Assembly: GCF_018588945.1 (NCBI RefSeq)
Contig: NZ_JAFIWA010000010.1
Span: 1-50,384 of the forward strand
Origin: Microbacterium flavescens
GTDB lineage: Bacteria; Actinomycetota; Actinomycetes; Actinomycetales; Microbacteriaceae
Length of the DNA: 50,384 nucleotides
Direction: 5' to 3'
Positions 1 through 8,967 of the stretch are shown piece after piece (the stretch's first letter is position 1; each line of letters begins with the position of its first letter). A program made the translations under genes and the position numbers. Below the pieces are notes generated by a model. The model saw only the letters and a program-made list of their open reading frames with translations, was not told where the DNA came from and ran no database searches.

Positions 1-1
1 G

Positions 2-2476
2 GCCGACGAGGTCGCCGCGCGCGCCGTCGACCCCGCCGGGCCGGAGGCGGCTGCGATCGCCGCAGACATCGCCGCCACCGAAGACGTCGCGCTGACCGTC
101 GTCGATGCGCAGATCGCGCCGCCGGCACCCGCGCCCGAAGCGACGCCCACCCCCCGACAGGTCCAGGCGCTGGCTGCGCCCCGCCCGCACACCCTGGACG
201 TGATGTGGGTCGCCCGCGCCGGAACCGCCGCGCCGACTGCCGCCCACATGCAGGCGGCGATCTCGCGCTTGAGCGAGTTCTGGGCGTCCCAGTCGGCCGG
301 ACAGGTCAGCAGCGTCACCCTTCGGACAGCCGTCCAGTTCCGCACCGTCGCGTTCGACCCCTGCGACGCGGACCGGGCGTGGGCGTACGCGGCCGGCCAG
401 TTCGGACGCACCGAGCAGTCCTATTGGAGCGGTTCGACCGCGAGCCATCTCGTCGTGCTGGCTCCGGCGGCCGCTTGCGGGCCCGCGGTGGGGCTCGGCA
501 CGCTCGGCGACGGTGTCGGGTCGGGCGGTCTGATCTGGGGATCGATCGAGCTCGACCGCCCGGCGGAGTGGGATCAGGTGACTTTCCACGAGTTCGGGCA
601 CAACCTCGGACTGCCCCACTCGAACGCCCGCGTGTGCCGCGCGCCGACGACCGACAGCTCGTTCGACGCGGCGCGTCAGGCTCCGGCCGACCCCGACTGC
701 GTCGACGCCGAGTATCAGGACCGCTACGACGTGATGGGCGGCGGGCACTGGGTGACCGACCCCGTGACGGGTGCTCGCGTCGTGTCCAGCCTGCGCGACA
801 TCGCCGCACTCTCCGTCGTGCACAAGGCCCAGCTCGATGCGCTGCCGCGAGGATCCGACCTGCTCACGCTGACGATCGCCGGCGGTGAGGCGCAGGTCGT
901 CGAGCTCGCACCGATCTCGGCGGACTCGGGCGTCCGCGGGCTGGAGCTCGTCGACGCGCTCACCGGCGAACAGGTGTACGTCGAGTACCGGTCCGGGACC
1001 GGGCGCGATGCGCAGAGCCTCTACGCGCAGTGGCCGGGCGCCGTCGGGACGACGACGTTCGCGCCCGGAGTGCGCGTGATGCGGGGCATCCCGAACTCCT
1101 GCACGGTCGTGGCGTGCACCATCGGCTACTCGACGGTGCTTCAGCGCCACACGGAGCTGGCGTCGCACGCTGCCTGGATGGGGCCCGGACACAGCCATAC
1201 CACCTACACCGGTGCACTCACGGTGACCGTGCTCGAGACGACGCCCGAGCGGGCCACGGTCGCGATCGACTTCCGGGACACCCCGCTCGAGTTCACCACG
1301 CTGCCCACTCCGGCGATCGTCGGGCCCGTGCACTACGGAAGCACGCTGTCGGTGGCGGGAGTGACGGCAGACGATTGGATGCCGCGAGCCAACGCCGTGC
1401 GGTACCAGTGGCTGCGAGACGGCAGCCCTGTCCGCGGTGCGACGCGGTCGACGTACCTGCTGGAGGAGACGGACATCGGCCGGAGCATCAGCGTCCGCGT
1501 CACCGGAGTCCGACCGGGGTACGCGGTGGCGCCGATTGCGACGCGGCCGCAGACGGTCACGGGTCCGGCCACCGCGCGCATCGCCGGCGCGGACCGGTAC
1601 CTGACGGCCGCGGAGGTCTCGAAGGCGGCGTTCCCCGGCAAGGCCGCCGTGGTCTACCTCGCGACGGGAACGGCGTTCCCCGATGCGCTCGCCGCCGCGC
1701 CGGCGGCTGCCCTCGAGGGCGGTCCGCTGCTGCTGGTGCCGTCCCAGGGTACGGTGCCCGCGTCGGTGCTCGCCCGTATCTCGCAGCTCGACCCCGCTCG
1801 GATCGTCGTGGTCGGCGGCACCGGTGCGGTTCCCCAGTCGATCGTGGCGCAGGTGCAGCGCCGGGTCCCGGGGGCGAAGGTGAAGCGCCTCGCGGGCGCG
1901 GACCGGTACGAGACCGCCCGCGCGATCATCGCGGACTCGTTCCGATCGCGGTCCTCGTTCGTCTACGTCGCCACCGGACGCACCCACGCCGACGCGCTGG
2001 CAGCCGCAGCCGCGGCCGCCAGCCGTGGCGCCCCGGTGGTGCTGGTCGATGGGCGCAGCGGTGGTCTGGACGCGGCATCTCGGCGGGCGATCACGGCCCT
2101 CGCACCGACGCGCATCCTGATCGCCGGGGGAACGGGAGCCGTGAGCACCGGCGTCGCCACCGAGCTCGGCCGGCTGGCGCCCGTCACGCGCCTCTCCGGC
2201 CCGACGCGCTTCGAGACCAGCGTCGCGGTCAACCGCGAGGCCTTCCCCACGGCGCCGCCGGCGGGCCACTTCTGGGCGACGGGACTCGACTTCCCGGATG
2301 CGCTCTCCGGGGCGTCGCTCGCCGCTGCGAAGGGGGCGCCGCTGTTCGTCGTCTGGGCGGGGTGCGTGCCGCCGGAGACCGCCGCCGAGGTGGGGCGCAC
2401 GAGGGCCTCGAAGGTGACGCTGGTGGGCGGCCCGGGTGCGATGTACCCCGCGGTGGAGCGGCTCGACATCTGCTGA
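2..2476 (+). CDS. Secreted zinc metalloprotease with three cell-wall-binding repeats (5' end outside window)
   Basis: The reading frame is open to the left edge, so the signal peptide and true start lie upstream; a GTG at 200 is in frame but falls inside the conserved HTLDVMWVA stretch and is unlikely to be the start. The protease motif HEFGHNLGLPH (HExxHxxGxxH, from base 587) and a Met-turn-like YDVMGGG (about 725-741) resemble M11/reprolysin-type metzincins. A beta-rich linker follows, then three tandem repeats of the cell-wall-binding-2 type (about 1567-1870, 1880-2175, 2183-2473), each with an (A/S)GxxR(Y/F) opening, a DAL(A/S) core and a VGG or AGG-G turn. The repeats should hold the enzyme on the cell surface. 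Substrate unknown. The class call is firm; the exact peptidase family is inferred. Confidence 0.85.
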   Translation, partial: ADEVAARAVDPAGPEAAAIAADIAATEDVALTVVDAQIAPPAPAPEATPTPRQVQALAAPRPHTLDVMWVARAGTAAPTAAHMQAAISRLSEFWASQSAGQVSSVTLRTAVQFRTVAFDPCDADRAWAYAAGQFGRTEQSYWSGSTASHLVVLAPAAACGPAVGLGTLGDGVGSGGLIWGSIELDRPAEWDQVTFHEFGHNLGLPHSNARVCRAPTTDSSFDAARQAPADPDCVDAEYQDRYDVMGGGHWVTDPVTGARVVSSLRDIAALSVVHKAQLDALPRGSDLLTLTIAGGEAQVVELAPISADSGVRGLELVDALTGEQVYVEYRSGTGRDAQSLYAQWPGAVGTTTFAPGVRVMRGIPNSCTVVACTIGYSTVLQRHTELASHAAWMGPGHSHTTYTGALTVTVLETTPERATVAIDFRDTPLEFTTLPTPAIVGPVHYGSTLSVAGVTADDWMPRANAVRYQWLRDGSPVRGATRSTYLLEETDIGRSISVRVTGVRPGYAVAPIATRPQTVTGPATARIAGADRYLTAAEVSKAAFPGKAAVVYLATGTAFPDALAAAPAAALEGGPLLLVPSQGTVPASVLARISQLDPARIVVVGGTGAVPQSIVAQVQRRVPGAKVKRLAGADRYETARAIIADSFRSRSSFVYVATGRTHADALAAAAAAASRGAPVVLVDGRSGGLDAASRRAITALAPTRILIAGGTGAVSTGVATELGRLAPVTRLSGPTRFETSVAVNREAFPTAPPAGHFWATGLDFPDALSGASLAAAKGAPLFVVWAGCVPPETAAEVGRTRASKVTLVGGPGAMYPAVERLDIC

Positions 2477-2541
2477 CGCTGTCGCAACACCTGCCGAACC
2501 TCAGGATCAGCCCGGGTTTTCCCTTCAGACTCCACGGCGAT

Positions 2542-2571
2542 TTGAGTTCGGGCATATAAGTCCCCTAGGTT
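2542..2571 (+). promoter_or_regulatory. Candidate promoter of the pilus locus
   Basis: TTGAGT (2542-2547), 18 nt, then TAGGTT (2566-2571). It lies 150 nt ahead of the adhesin start, so the leader would be about 140 nt. The leader has an 8-bp inverted repeat (GTTGTCGC 2579-2586 / GCGACAAC 2629-2636); no known riboswitch was recognised. Confidence 0.45.
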
Positions 2572-2719
2572 CATGAGAGTTGTCGCATACGCGGCGCCGG
2601 GTACCCGAATTCATCGGCGTGCACGTTCGCGACAACGCAAACAGTGGGCGGAGCCCGCGCGCCGTGGGGGTGCGATGGGTTAGGGGCCGCCTCTGCAGTG
2701 ATGCCTCTGGGGGGCAGCA

Positions 2720-5557
2720 ATGCGAAATGACGCTTCACCGCGCCTTGAAACTCTGGATCGTGCCGACGCGCGTCGCGGAAGCCGGTTCTCGGTGTCTGCG
2801 ATCCTCGCCACGGTGCTGGCCGGCGCCATGGTCGTCGGCGGGTTCGCGCCGGCCTCTGCGGCTCTGATCGACACGGGCGTCGTCGCCGACCGGTCGACGG
2901 CTCTCGCCACGGGAGCCTCGGTCGTCATCGACGCCCGCGTTCTGCGCAAGGAGTCGACGCCGGCCGATCTGTCGAACCCGGCGCACCTCGCCGGAATGAC
3001 GTACCGGCTGCACGAGGTCGCCGGAACGGGCTCGACGGCCAATCCCTATCGCCCAGGAGCCGCGACGCCGTTCTCCTGCACGATCGGCGCCGCACCCGCG
3101 ACGTCGTGCACGATCTCGGTCGAGGGGGCTTCCGCCCTCGGCAAGAGCTACTTCGTGGCTCAGGTGGCGAACGCCGCGACCTACAGCAACGAGACGCTCA
3201 TGCTGGGCTCGTACTCCGGACCCACGACTCCGTTCTGGTACGCCGGCCGCACTCCCCAGCTCAAGGCGGGCCAGACGGTCTCGTTCCCGAACCAGGCGCT
3301 GGGCAGCTCGGGCGTCAACACCCGGAGTTCGGTGGTCGCGGCATCCCTCGCGAATCCCGCCATCTCGCTGTCGTGCCAGGAGGGTCTGCGGATCGCCATC
3401 CAGATGGACCTCTCCGACTCGGTGAGCGCCAGTCAGCGCGGTCAGTACCGGGCGGCCCTGCTCGGCCTCGTGGACAGCCTCGTCGGCACGGGCACGCAGG
3501 TCGCGCTCTTCACCTTCGGCGCGAGCTCGCCCGCGCGCTCCGGCTGGCAGGCGCCGACACCGCGCAGTGTCGACACCTCTCTTGCGGCGATCAAGTCCGA
3601 CATCACGACGTTCACCGGCGACCCGGGCGGCACGCAGACGACGAACTGGGATCTTGCGCTGCGGTCGATGGCGACGGCGAACGCCGGACTCGGCGACAAG
3701 TACGACCTCGCCCTGTTCCTCACCGACGGCGCGCCGAACTACATCAGCAACTCCGCAGGCAACGGCGGCGTCGGAGTCGACAGCTACAACGTCACCACCA
3801 AGTCGCTCGAGCAGGCGATCTTCTCGGCGAACCAGCTGAAGTCGCAGGGCACCCGAGTGGTCGCGGTCGGCATCGGCGACGGCGCGTCGGGCGGAGTCGC
3901 GCGCAACCTCGCGGCCGTGTCGGGCCTGACTGCGCGGAGCGACTACTTCCAGGGTGCGTGGGACGCGCTGGGAACGGCGATCGAGAACATCGTCAACTCC
4001 GCGATCTGCCGCGTGCCGGTGACCGTGAAGAAGGAGACGCTGAACACGCAGAACCAGTGGATCGCGACCAACGGCTGGGCGATGACGCTCAACGCCGCGG
4101 CGAACGTCGGAACCGCGACGCGCAACGGCGCCGCCACCCAGCAGACCGCGGGCACCGCCGGCACGACTCCGCTCGGCGAAGCCCACTGGACGGTCGACTT
4201 CAGTCGCGCAGATGCGGTCGGCACGCTCACCGTCAGCGAGAGCTTCACGGGCAAGCCGGGCTTCGGCTGGCAGTCGGGGGCTTACGTGGTGCACCACCAG
4301 AACGGCACCGAGACGACCGGCAGCCTCACCGGCCCGTCGGAACAGCAGATCTCGGGCCTCTCGGTCACGGACCGCGTTGAGGTGACTTTCCGCAACGCGG
4401 CAACCGCCCGGGTGAAGGCAACCAAGGTCTGGGTCGTCGAGGATTCCGCCGGCAACGCCATCGGCACGTACACGCAGCCCACCACCGGAACCGCGGTGCC
4501 GCAGGGGCTGACCGCCGCACCCGTGCTCGGGTCGATCGCCGACCCCGCGTGGGGTCAGGAGTACAGCGGGTACGCACAGGGCAGTGAACTCACCGTCGGC
4601 GAGACGGCGTCGGTGGATGCCGCGCTCCTGCCCGGCTGCGAGCTCACGAGCTCGAAGCTGACCGGCTTCAACGGCGAGTCGGCTTCGCACGACCTGCCCT
4701 TCGTCGCGACCCTGAGCGCCGACCTCAACACCTTCGTGATCACCAACACGGTGACGTGCACCCAGACCCTGAACCTCGTGAAGTCCGTCGCGGCACCCGG
4801 GCTCGAGTCGCCCTCGACGTGGCTGCTCGAGGCGACCGGGCCGGCAGGGGCGCTCCCCGGGCCGAAGGGCAACTACAGCTCGACGACGCCGGTGGCGGCA
4901 TCCGTCTCACCCGACTCGACCTACACGCTGAAGGAGTCGGGCGGCCCGTCGACCTACGTTCCCGTCTCGGGATGGCAGTGCGTGCTGACCGGCACGACGA
5001 CCGCGGTGACGATCGCGCAGTCGGGCGTGCGGGTTCCGCTGGGCCAAGACGTGACCTGCACCGTGACCAACGGCACGGCCAAGCTCACGATCCTGAAGCA
5101 GACCACGGACGGATCGGGTCTCGCCCCCGCGGACTTCACGCTGACCGGAGTGCCCGCCGACGGCGTGGACCTGCCCGTGCTGCAGACTGCAGGCGCGGCG
5201 ACGGCGAACGCCCAGAACACCTTCGAGGTGCGACCGGCGCACACGTACACGCTCGCCGAGTCCACGGGAGCATCGACGATCGCCTACCGCAACCTCGCGG
5301 TGCAGAAGCTCGTCGCGGGCGGCGACCCGAGCGACGACGCCGACTGGCAGGACGTCGACTCGACGGCGATCCAGGTCGATGCCGGCGAGCACGCGTTCTA
5401 CCGCTTCGTCAACGACGATGTGCCGGCCGTCGTGCTGCCACTCACCGGCGGCACCGCATCCGATCTGTATCTCCTGCTCGGGGGTGCGCTGATGGCCGCG
5501 TTCATCGCGTTCGCCGCCTGGCACGCCTCCCGCCGAGTGAAGCGGGTGCACGCCTGA
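2720..5557 (+). CDS. LPxTG-anchored pilus tip-type adhesin with vWA domain
   Basis: A 945-residue surface protein with a long signal peptide (hydrophobic core about residues 24-47, ASA cleavage region). A von Willebrand A domain spans about residues 222-425, with the metal-site motif DLSDS at 230-234 and TDG at 335-337. Prealbumin/Cna-like beta repeats follow (segments starting near VTVKKET, LNLVKS and LTILKQ). The C-terminus is a classic sorting signal: LPLTG at 906-910, a hydrophobic segment and a basic tail. The order vWA adhesin, pilin, class C sortase matches SpaA-type pili, where such a protein sits at the fibre tip. Start chosen at ATG 2720 behind a GGGGGG ribosome site. Tip position is inferred from family knowledge. 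Confidence 0.85.
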   Translation: MRNDASPRLETLDRADARRGSRFSVSAILATVLAGAMVVGGFAPASAALIDTGVVADRSTALATGASVVIDARVLRKESTPADLSNPAHLAGMTYRLHEVAGTGSTANPYRPGAATPFSCTIGAAPATSCTISVEGASALGKSYFVAQVANAATYSNETLMLGSYSGPTTPFWYAGRTPQLKAGQTVSFPNQALGSSGVNTRSSVVAASLANPAISLSCQEGLRIAIQMDLSDSVSASQRGQYRAALLGLVDSLVGTGTQVALFTFGASSPARSGWQAPTPRSVDTSLAAIKSDITTFTGDPGGTQTTNWDLALRSMATANAGLGDKYDLALFLTDGAPNYISNSAGNGGVGVDSYNVTTKSLEQAIFSANQLKSQGTRVVAVGIGDGASGGVARNLAAVSGLTARSDYFQGAWDALGTAIENIVNSAICRVPVTVKKETLNTQNQWIATNGWAMTLNAAANVGTATRNGAATQQTAGTAGTTPLGEAHWTVDFSRADAVGTLTVSESFTGKPGFGWQSGAYVVHHQNGTETTGSLTGPSEQQISGLSVTDRVEVTFRNAATARVKATKVWVVEDSAGNAIGTYTQPTTGTAVPQGLTAAPVLGSIADPAWGQEYSGYAQGSELTVGETASVDAALLPGCELTSSKLTGFNGESASHDLPFVATLSADLNTFVITNTVTCTQTLNLVKSVAAPGLESPSTWLLEATGPAGALPGPKGNYSSTTPVAASVSPDSTYTLKESGGPSTYVPVSGWQCVLTGTTTAVTIAQSGVRVPLGQDVTCTVTNGTAKLTILKQTTDGSGLAPADFTLTGVPADGVDLPVLQTAGAATANAQNTFEVRPAHTYTLAESTGASTIAYRNLAVQKLVAGGDPSDDADWQDVDSTAIQVDAGEHAFYRFVNDDVPAVVLPLTGGTASDLYLLLGGALMAAFIAFAAWHASRRVKRVHA

Positions 5558-5590
5558 CCGCGCGTGGCATCCGAATCACCGACCCGTATC

Positions 5591-5630
5591 CATCCATCCA
5601 TCCATCCATCGATCCATCCATCCATCCATC
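5591..5630 (+). repeat. Tetranucleotide CATC tract upstream of the backbone pilin
   Basis: Ten 4-bp units: five CATC, one GATC, four CATC. The tract lies in the 96-bp gap between the adhesin stop and the pilin start and ends 23 nt before the pilin ATG, just ahead of its ribosome site. Confidence 0.95.
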
Positions 5631-5653
5631 GACTTTCTGGGGAGAAGCTCGAC

Positions 5654-7111
5654 ATGAACACATCCATTTCCAAGCGGGTGACCGCTGCCATCGGTGCAAT
5701 CGCACTGGGGATTATCGGAGCCGTCGCTCTGACGGTTCCCGCATCCGCCGCATCGGGGCCGAACCTGACGCCCGGCGACACCGGCACCATCACCATCCAC
5801 AAGCACGAGCAGCCGCTCATCTCCGGTGCGCCGGCGACGGGCGCGAACCAGGGGATCCTGCCCGACCCGATCGCGGGCGTCGTCTTCTCGGTGACGCCGG
5901 TCGAAGACGTCGACCTGCTGACGAACGGCGGCTGGGATGACGCGGCCGACCTGGCTGCGGGCCTCGCGGCAGCATCCGACGCCGATCAGTTCATCGCCGA
6001 CAACCTGAGCCTGGGCACCGCGGTGAACCTGGGAGCGACGAACGGCGATGGGGTCGCCGCGTCGGGCGCCCTGCCTATCGGCCTCTACCTCGTGCGCGAG
6101 GTGTCGGGCCCGGCGAACATCGTGGCTCCCGCCGATCCGTTCCTTGTCACCGTGCCGCTGCCCCCGCTCACCGCGGGCGGCGACTGGAACTACGGCATCC
6201 ACGTCTACCCGAAGAACTCGGTGGCCGATGCTCCGGTCAAGTCGCTCGACACGACGGGCGCCTACGCGTTCGGTTCGACGATCACGTGGACCATCACCGC
6301 GGAGATCCCGGCGTTCGCGGACGGCAGCGACCTGACGAGCTATGTCATCACGGATGACCTCGACAGCCGCCTGACCTACACCGCCCCCGCGCGTGTGTTC
6401 GTCGACGGCGTCCAGGTGCCGGCGAACGCGGTCACCGTCTCGGCGACCGACCCGGTCACCGTCACGTTCACCGACCCGGCCGGGCTCGACCTCCTGCGCG
6501 CGAACGGCGGCAAGAACGTCGACGTCGAGATCGACACGGTCGTCAACGGCACCGGCACGATCGTCAACACCGCCGTCGCCAATGTCAACGGCAGCGACTT
6601 CACCACCCAGCCCGTCGACACCACCTGGGTGCCGGTGAAGGTCATCAAGGTCGACACCGAGAGCCCCACCACCATGCTCGCGGGCGCCGTGTTCGCGGTG
6701 TACACGCAGGAGACCGGCGGAACCGCGCTCGCCTTCCCCGGCAACCCTGCCGGCGAGTTCACGACGAACGCGTCGGGTGAGGTCGTCATCCCGGGTCTGA
6801 AGGCGGATGGCACGCAGTACTGGCTCGAAGAGGTGCGGGCTCCCAACGGGTACCAGGCACTGACAGCCCGCGTGCCGCTCGTGGTCGACGAGAACGATGC
6901 GGCGATCACGCTGCCCATCGTGCCCGGCGCCACGACCGGCACGGTCGTCACCGTCGAGCGAGTGGTCGCGAACCCGCGAATCAACGCCTGGGAGCTGCCG
7001 CTCACCGGTGGCGACGGCGCCCTGTGGTTCGGCGTCGGCGGCGCGGCGCTTGTCGTCATCGCGCTGGGCGCTGCTCTGGTCGCGACCCGTCGCGCCAAGG
7101 CGAACGTCTGA
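5654..7111 (+). CDS. SpaA-type major (backbone) pilin, LPxTG protein
   Basis: 485 residues. Signal peptide about 1-33 (ends ASA). The pilin motif is seen as YPKN with Lys187, the lysine expected to be joined to the next subunit by the sortase. An isopeptide-forming D2-like domain covers about 200-335, and a C-terminal Cna-like domain carries an E-box (YWLEEVRAPNGY, Glu393 as the likely catalytic acid of the intramolecular isopeptide bond). The sorting signal LPLTG is at 448-452, followed by a membrane segment and a basic end. Start at ATG 5654 has GGGGAGAA upstream; an in-frame start at 5564 would run through the CATC tract and is rejected. The subunit should polymerise into the shaft carrying the vWA adhesin. 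Confidence 0.92.
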   Translation: MNTSISKRVTAAIGAIALGIIGAVALTVPASAASGPNLTPGDTGTITIHKHEQPLISGAPATGANQGILPDPIAGVVFSVTPVEDVDLLTNGGWDDAADLAAGLAAASDADQFIADNLSLGTAVNLGATNGDGVAASGALPIGLYLVREVSGPANIVAPADPFLVTVPLPPLTAGGDWNYGIHVYPKNSVADAPVKSLDTTGAYAFGSTITWTITAEIPAFADGSDLTSYVITDDLDSRLTYTAPARVFVDGVQVPANAVTVSATDPVTVTFTDPAGLDLLRANGGKNVDVEIDTVVNGTGTIVNTAVANVNGSDFTTQPVDTTWVPVKVIKVDTESPTTMLAGAVFAVYTQETGGTALAFPGNPAGEFTTNASGEVVIPGLKADGTQYWLEEVRAPNGYQALTARVPLVVDENDAAITLPIVPGATTGTVVTVERVVANPRINAWELPLTGGDGALWFGVGGAALVVIALGAALVATRRAKANV

Positions 7112-7151
7112 GCCGACCGACCGCCGTCGCCTCCCCGACGGCATCCTGACC

Positions 7152-7193
7152 GGACGGTGGCGAGGGATTCCCCCGCAACCCTCGCCACCGTCC
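7152..7193 (+). terminator. Strong hairpin between pilin and sortase genes
   Basis: Perfect 15-bp inverted repeat (7152-7166 and 7179-7193) with a 12-nt loop and no T-run. It likely works as a partial terminator or mRNA 3'-end stabiliser, keeping pilin message above sortase message. Confidence 0.75.
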
Positions 7194-7229
7194 ATTCCCA
7201 CACCTTCCACTCCCGACCAGAACCGGACC

Positions 7230-8138
7230 ATGTCGATCACGACCGAGCAGCCACGACCTGCGCCGCTGCGCGACCGGTCGCGTCGGCGTTCGCGGCGACG
7301 GATGCCGTGGGCGCCGCTGGGCATCGCGCTGGGGTTCGTGCTGGGCGTCGCCGTCCTGCTGTACCCGTCGACGGCCGCGTGGTTCACGCAATACCAGCAG
7401 TCCCTGCGCATCGACGAGTACTCGTCGACCGTGCGCGAGCTGGCACCCGAGTCGCGCCATGACGCGATCACGGATGCCGTCGAACACAACTCCGCGCTGG
7501 TCGGTGGCACATCTGTGGTGGGCGCCGGTGAACGCAAGCCCGTCGCCGAGGGTGGCGTCGACGCGGCGTACGAGAATCTTCTGCGCGCCGACGACGCCGG
7601 CCTGATGGCGAGGATCAAGATCCCCGCCATCGGCGCCGACCTGCCGATCTATCACGGCACGTCCGACGAGGTGCTCGCGCGGGGGATCGGACACCTCGAG
7701 GGCACGGCGCTGCCGGTGGGTGGCGACAGCAGCCACTCGGTCCTCACTGGTCACCGTGGCCTGGCCGACGCCGAGCTCTTCACGAACCTCGATCGCGTCG
7801 CCGTGGGCGACACCTTCACCGTCGAGGTCTTCGGCGAGGTGCTCACCTATCAGGTGATCGAGACGAAGGTCGTCGAGCCCGACGAGACCGAGACGCTGTA
7901 TCCGCAGCGCGGGGCGGATCTGGTGACCCTCGTCACGTGCACGCCCCTGGGGATCAACAGCCACCGCATCCTCGTCACCGCTGAGCGCATCCTCCCCACA
8001 CCGCCGCGGGATCTGGATGCCGCGGGTCAGGCTCCCGACGTGCCCGGATTCCCGTGGTGGGCACTGGGTGTCGGAGCCGCGGTCGTCGTGGCGGGCACCT
8101 ACGTCGTCTTCAGCGCGCGGCGGCCTTCACCCGCCTGA
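7230..8138 (+). CDS. Class C sortase (pilus polymerase)
   Basis: 302 residues. There is an N-terminal membrane segment (about 28-47), a catalytic domain, and a second membrane segment at the C-terminus (about 275-297), the two-anchor layout typical of class C sortases. Catalytic residues are visible: His175 in LTGHRG, Cys237 in TLVTC, Arg246 in NSHRI. A DLP-like lid segment was not clearly seen. ATG 7230 gives a normal N-terminus; no good ribosome site precedes it, and the frame extends further upstream without a convincing start. Placed directly after the pilin, it should join pilin LPLTG to Lys187 of the next subunit. Confidence 0.9.
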   Translation: MSITTEQPRPAPLRDRSRRRSRRRMPWAPLGIALGFVLGVAVLLYPSTAAWFTQYQQSLRIDEYSSTVRELAPESRHDAITDAVEHNSALVGGTSVVGAGERKPVAEGGVDAAYENLLRADDAGLMARIKIPAIGADLPIYHGTSDEVLARGIGHLEGTALPVGGDSSHSVLTGHRGLADAELFTNLDRVAVGDTFTVEVFGEVLTYQVIETKVVEPDETETLYPQRGADLVTLVTCTPLGINSHRILVTAERILPTPPRDLDAAGQAPDVPGFPWWALGVGAAVVVAGTYVVFSARRPSPA

Positions 8139-8147
8139 GACAGGCTC

Positions 8148-8358
8148 GCGGCGGGTCATCACATGGAACTCCGCCACGGCGGCTGGCGCATCACACGCGA
8201 GGGCAGAGGCGACTTCATCCTGCACGCGCCACCGGGCCGGGCGATCCGATCCCGGTCGTGCCCCGCTTGGCGCTCGGCCATGCCTGGGCCGAACACGATC
8301 ACCCCCGAAGCGCTTTCTGCCGTCTGCCTCGGCAAAGCGAGCGCGCGTTTGACGAATT
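8148..8358 (+). pseudogene. Remnant of the C-terminus of a DUF222/HNH-endonuclease-family protein
   Basis: Starting ten bases after the sortase stop, a frame reads GHHMELRHGGWRITREG and FILHAPPG, the typical tail after the HNH core of actinobacterial DUF222 proteins. The homology then jumps to the next frame (DPIPVVPRLALGHAWAEHD) and again to a third (PPKRF...), so there are two frameshifts and the N-terminal part is absent. The HNH catalytic core is missing. Family assignment is from memory of the conserved tail; no alignment was run. Confidence 0.6.
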
Positions 8359-8420
8359 GATCGGCGGCGGGAGCCTGAGACGGCGCCGCGGGCTCCCTGC
8401 GCTCTCGGATGCTCGCCTGC

Positions 8421-8749
8421 TCACCCGGCCTCGCTAATCTCGCTCGGCCCCACGATCTCAGTGGCCGCGGGCCCGTCATCGGCACTCCGCATCACCGCTC
8501 GATGCTCCGCGTACACGGGCCGGGGAGATCCATCCGCCACCGCTTGCGACCTGGCCAGATCGGTCTTCATCGCGTAGACGACGATCGGCCCATCGCTGGT
8601 GTCGATGATCATCGCCGTCTCGTGCTCGACACCCTCCGCAGCCAGCGACTGCAGCGCCTCAGCCCGGCGGGGACCACCCACTTCGCGCAACAGCCGACGA
8701 CACGATCGCGCTTGTCCGAGCGAATCCGACGCACAACAAGGTGGATCAC
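8421..8749 (-). pseudogene. Small DUF6176-like gene with an apparent frameshift
   Basis: Two overlapping minus-strand frames add up to one plausible small protein. The N-terminal part IHLVVRRIRSDKRDRVV starts at GTG 8749 in one frame. The body LLREVGGPRRAEALQ through YAEHRAVM to the stop at 8421 is in another. The junction is near 8690-8700 and needs a single-base shift. The body has the (E/A)GVxxETA, (V)VYxM and (D/A)EHRxVM features of DUF6176 proteins. It could be a true pseudogene or a sequencing error. The adjacent gaps (8359-8420 and 8750-8797) show nothing further. Confidence 0.45.
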
Positions 8750-8797
8750 CCGGCGGGACTGGCCACGGAGACCGGAGCGTGCGCGTACGGGGCCGGT

Positions 8798-8826
8798 TTG
8801 GCCGAGGCATCCGTGTGCCGTAGTAT
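8798..8826 (+). promoter_or_regulatory. Candidate promoter of rplM-rpsI
   Basis: TTGGCC (8798-8803), 17 nt, TAGTAT (8821-8826), giving a leader of about 135 nt before rplM. Position and spacing are good for a ribosomal-protein operon promoter. Confidence 0.5.
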
Positions 8827-8967
8827 TGATCTTTGGTGTGCGGCTCAGCTGACCCGGCACCACGAACGTGAGCCCTCCACTGGCGTGTTCCTCGGCCCTC
8901 GGCTCGAAGAACCACCCCGGAGTGGGATTCACGAACACCTCCGTTCGATCAAGAAAGCAGCACTACT

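Noticed and set aside
315..809. Long open frames on the strand opposite many genes, for example here.
   Set aside because: They are Arg/Pro/Ala-rich by-products of high GC content, with no ribosome sites or recognisable domains.
2580..2719. Possible cyclic-di-GMP or other riboswitch in the pilus leader.
   Set aside because: No conserved GEMM core was found; only an 8-bp inverted repeat and GC-rich sequence.
8680..8710. Programmed frameshift in the DUF6176-like gene.
   Set aside because: No slippery run or stimulator structure was seen; decay or sequencing error is simpler.
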